The notes under the pieces were generated by a model. The model worked only from the letters and a program-made list of their open reading frames with translations, did not search any database and was not told where the DNA came from. Below are positions 5,818 to 8,034 of a stretch of 8,034 nucleotides of DNA, one piece after another; position 1 is the first letter of the stretch, and every line of letters starts with the position of its first letter. This DNA is from Candidatus Limnocylindria bacterium. GTDB taxonomy: Bacteria; Chloroflexota; Limnocylindria; QHBO01. The DNA lies in contig JASLBU010000217.1 in the NCBI GenBank assembly GCA_030146365.1, forward strand, positions 1 to 8,034, read 5' to 3'. Position numbers and translations under genes: made by a program.

Positions 5818-8034
5818 GGGAGGAGGTCGAGAAGGATCCAGGGAAACGGGGGTGTCGTACGGAGTCGTTCCGCCTCGGGCACGAGCCCGTCGAGCGGGAC
5901 ACCGCGGAAGCTTGCGAGGTCCAGGCTTGACTGCCGCGTGCGCCCGACGTCGTCCGGGTGGGGGAACCGGCCACCGCGTACCAGCTCGGCCAGGCGCATC
6001 ACGTCCTCGGTGGACTCGCCCCAGTGCACGGCCATCAGGACCGCCAGCTCCCACGTGACCGACTGGCCGGGCTCCGCCTCGATCGCGCGTCCGATGGCGG
6101 TCTCCGCTCCGGGCCGATCGCCTGCCAGCGCATACGCGAGCGCGCGCGCGCCGTTGTCGGTGATGCTGTCCGGCCGGATTGGCTCGCCGAGGACGTGCAT
6201 GGCGATCAACCGGTTCAGCTCCGTCGCGGGCCCCACCGCCTCGGCCACTTCGAAGTCGCCGACCGTCACCTGCCGCGGCCATTCGATCGCGAGCGCGGTC
6301 AAGCGAGTGGCGAGCAGCGAGCGGCGAAATGCGTCATCGGCCTGCCCATGCATGCCGAGTGCTTCGTACGTCAGGGCGGCGTTGGCGAGGTCCGGCGTGC
6401 CGAAGGTCGCCCGTGCCACGGCCCGTTCGAGGGCCTGCAGCGCGCAATCGCGGTCAGCCAGCGCCATGCACGCCAGTGAGAGGTTGGTCCACGAAGGTCC
6501 ATCTCCAGGGTTCCTGGCAACCGCCGTCTCGGCGGCCGCGCGTGACGTTGCAAGGTCACCAGCCGCCGCGGCCGCCACGGCGAGCGCCTTGGGAGCGGCG
6601 GGGTGCCAGGGGTCAACGGTCATTGCGTGCCGGAGAGTTGCGGTGGCTTCAGTCCAGCCGTCACCCGCCACCGCGTCCATCGCGCGCCGGTAGGTGATGC
6701 TCCCCGCGTCGGCGGTGATCATCGCGGCGAGGAGGACGGCCCCCGCAGCCGAGGCGACGGCCAGGACGGCCGATCGGCGCCATCCGGCCGGGATTGGCCT
6801 CCACCGCACTGCCCCCGCATCGGTCATTGCGACGGCGAGCAGGAGGATCGCGAGGAGGTTGAAGTTCGGCAGGAAGGTGAGATCCTCCGAGATGCCGGCC
6901 ACCGCCAGGCCAAGCAGAATGAGCGCCGCTTGTCTCCCGGTCGACGTCCGTGTCCGCCACGGCCCGGCCACGACCAGGATGGCCACCACCAGCAGCACGG
7001 CGGCGGCGAGGCCGACCAGGCCGGCGTCGCCAAGCACGCCGAGCGGCACGTTATGCGAGTGGGGCTGACGGACCGGAAATGTCCCGTCGGCTGCGGCGGC
7101 CTGGCGGGCATACGGCATGAACCCCGGACCGATGCCGAGCAGTGGATCCGTCGCCCAGGCGGTGAGCGTGTCGCGCCACAGCGCGATCCGGTAGAGGATC
7201 GAGCCCAGCGCCGTCAGGCGAGGGACGATGAGCGCCGCGGCGACAACGACGCCCACCATCCCGGCCGCCGCGATCAGAACAGCTCGATGGCCGGCAGCGG
7301 GCCGGATCCGCAGTCGCCGGCGGCGGCCCCACAGCCACGGCAGCCCCGCCACCACGGCGGTGACCGCCATCGCCAGCCATGCGGATCGTGACCCGGAGAG
7401 CACGGTGAACGGCACGCCGACCAGGGCCAGGCCGGCGCGGATCTTCCGCCGCCAACCCTCGTTCTCGATGAGCCCGGCCAGCGCCCAGGCCGGCCAGATC
7501 ACGAACGGCGGCACCGCATTCGAGCCGAATGGCGTGACTTCGCCGGGGAGGCGCAGCGGTGGCAGCCCGGGACCCCCCACCAGGATCCACTCCAGGCGGC
7601 GCCAGCCGATGGTCCACAGGGACGGCACGGCCAGAACGAGGACCGGGACCGATGAGATGCAGCCCACCCATGACGGGCGGTGACGCAGCGCCACCAGGGC
7701 GACGGGGAGGGCGACCGCGAACGCGGCGATCGAGGCCATGGCGCGCAGGCTCATTCCGACGTTCATCGCGGAGGCGGTGGCGAGCGCGAAGGCGCCGAGC
7801 AGCGCGAGGACCGGGAGCTCCAACGCCGTGCGCGGCATCGGGTGGCCGCGCAGCAGGACGGCCGCGACCCCGAGGACCGCCCCGACCGCAATCAGGTGCA
7901 GGAGGAGCTGCAGGCGCGCATCCCAGAGGGCGGAGTCCCAGCCGGCATAGCCGAACACGGTGAGCGCCGCAGCCAGCGAGACGATCTCGGCTGCCGACCG
8001 CGCCCGCAGCCAGGCGCCGATGGTTGTGTGGCTC
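5814..8034 (-). CDS. O-antigen ligase/polymerase-like membrane protein with C-terminal TPR region (5' end outside window)
   Basis: The frame is open from the right edge to TAG 5816-5814 and gives 739 residues; its start lies beyond 8034. GTG 7958 is an internal valine, since the sequence before it (GAWLRARSAAEIVSLAAALT) reads as part of the same membrane protein. About 1.3 kb (8034 to about 6715) encodes many hydrophobic helices with Wzy_C/O-antigen ligase signatures: LSGSRSAWLA, DPLLGIGPGF, then PHSHNVPLGVLGDAGLVGL (HSHN at 7050-7061), the periplasmic loop histidine motif before a helix. After the last helix (about 6785-6715, RRSAVLAVASAAGAVLLAAM) a soluble part of about 300 residues contains tetratricopeptide-like helix pairs, e.g. 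ATATLRHAMTVDPWHPAA, AAAETAVARNPGDGPSWTN and AIGRAIEAEPGQSVTWE. Such proteins polymerise or transfer cell-surface glycans, or glycosylate proteins, from lipid-linked donors. Substrate is unknown. It converges on the pseudo-ligase gene and is probably unrelated to repair. Confidence 0.88.
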   Translation of the reverse strand, partial: SHTTIGAWLRARSAAEIVSLAAALTVFGYAGWDSALWDARLQLLLHLIAVGAVLGVAAVLLRGHPMPRTALELPVLALLGAFALATASAMNVGMSLRAMASIAAFAVALPVALVALRHRPSWVGCISSVPVLVLAVPSLWTIGWRRLEWILVGGPGLPPLRLPGEVTPFGSNAVPPFVIWPAWALAGLIENEGWRRKIRAGLALVGVPFTVLSGSRSAWLAMAVTAVVAGLPWLWGRRRRLRIRPAAGHRAVLIAAAGMVGVVVAAALIVPRLTALGSILYRIALWRDTLTAWATDPLLGIGPGFMPYARQAAAADGTFPVRQPHSHNVPLGVLGDAGLVGLAAAVLLVVAILVVAGPWRTRTSTGRQAALILLGLAVAGISEDLTFLPNFNLLAILLLAVAMTDAGAVRWRPIPAGWRRSAVLAVASAAGAVLLAAMITADAGSITYRRAMDAVAGDGWTEATATLRHAMTVDPWHPAAPKALAVAAAAAGDLATSRAAAETAVARNPGDGPSWTNLSLACMALADRDCALQALERAVARATFGTPDLANAALTYEALGMHGQADDAFRRSLLATRLTALAIEWPRQVTVGDFEVAEAVGPATELNRLIAMHVLGEPIRPDSITDNGARALAYALAGDRPGAETAIGRAIEAEPGQSVTWELAVLMAVHWGESTEDVMRLAELVRGGRFPHPDDVGRTRQSSLDLASFRGVPLDGLVPEAERLRTTPPFPWILLDLLP

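Noticed and set aside
7956..7958. GTG as the start of the O-antigen-ligase-like gene
   Set aside because: The same frame stays open to the window edge and the upstream residues continue a membrane helix, so the gene is more likely cut by the window.
1..8034. CRISPR array, tRNA, rRNA, transposon or integrase
   Set aside because: No spaced repeats, no cloverleaf-type sequence, no terminal inverted repeats and no recombinase motifs were seen on reading both strands; the only clear tandem repeat is the 30-base block at 4098-4127.

Overview
The window is very GC-rich DNA, packed with genes on both strands, and appears to be bacterial chromosome. The genes present (bacterial Ku, a three-domain ATP-dependent DNA ligase, a sulfite-oxidase-like molybdoenzyme relic, OsmC, a membrane NERD-like protein, an O-antigen-ligase/TPR protein) and several starts without Shine-Dalgarno sequences fit a free-living high-GC lineage such as Chloroflexota or Actinomycetota. 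This is an inference from style and gene content; no rRNA or other marker fixes the taxon. I see no tRNA, rRNA, CRISPR array, transposase or integrase, and no gene-free stretch over 300 bases.

Layout. Positions 2-103 (+) hold the tail of a small KGG-type protein. Positions 91-521 (-) hold a broken sulfite-oxidase-like gene with an internal deletion and frameshift. Positions 595-2337 (+) encode a complete ATP-dependent DNA ligase. Positions 2373-3128 (-) encode a two-helix membrane protein with a NERD-like domain that lacks the usual catalytic E-x-K. Positions 3161-3640 (+) encode an OsmC-family peroxidase-like protein. Positions 3655-4047 (-) encode a single-domain response regulator. Positions 4048-4240 are a divergent control region with three tandem 10-bp repeats. 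Positions 4241-5101 (+) encode Ku. Positions 5185-5817 (+) encode a small protein that reads as a DNA-ligase adenylation domain with the catalytic lysine and other nucleotidyl-transfer residues replaced. From 5814 to the right edge (-) runs a large O-antigen-ligase-like membrane protein with a C-terminal TPR region; its start lies outside the window.

The theme is DNA double-strand-break repair by non-homologous end joining. Ku binds and bridges ends, and the ligase 1.9 kb upstream on the same strand is a candidate sealing enzyme. The most interesting item is the protein directly downstream of Ku. It keeps the order and hydrophobic core of ligase motifs I, III, IIIa, IV and V, but the key residues are changed (K to W, E to W, K to R, K to P) and there is no OB-fold domain. 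It looks like a pseudo-ligase that may act as a structural partner of Ku or the ligase rather than as an enzyme. OsmC and the receiver protein may belong to a wider stress-response neighbourhood, but they are not in an operon with the repair genes.
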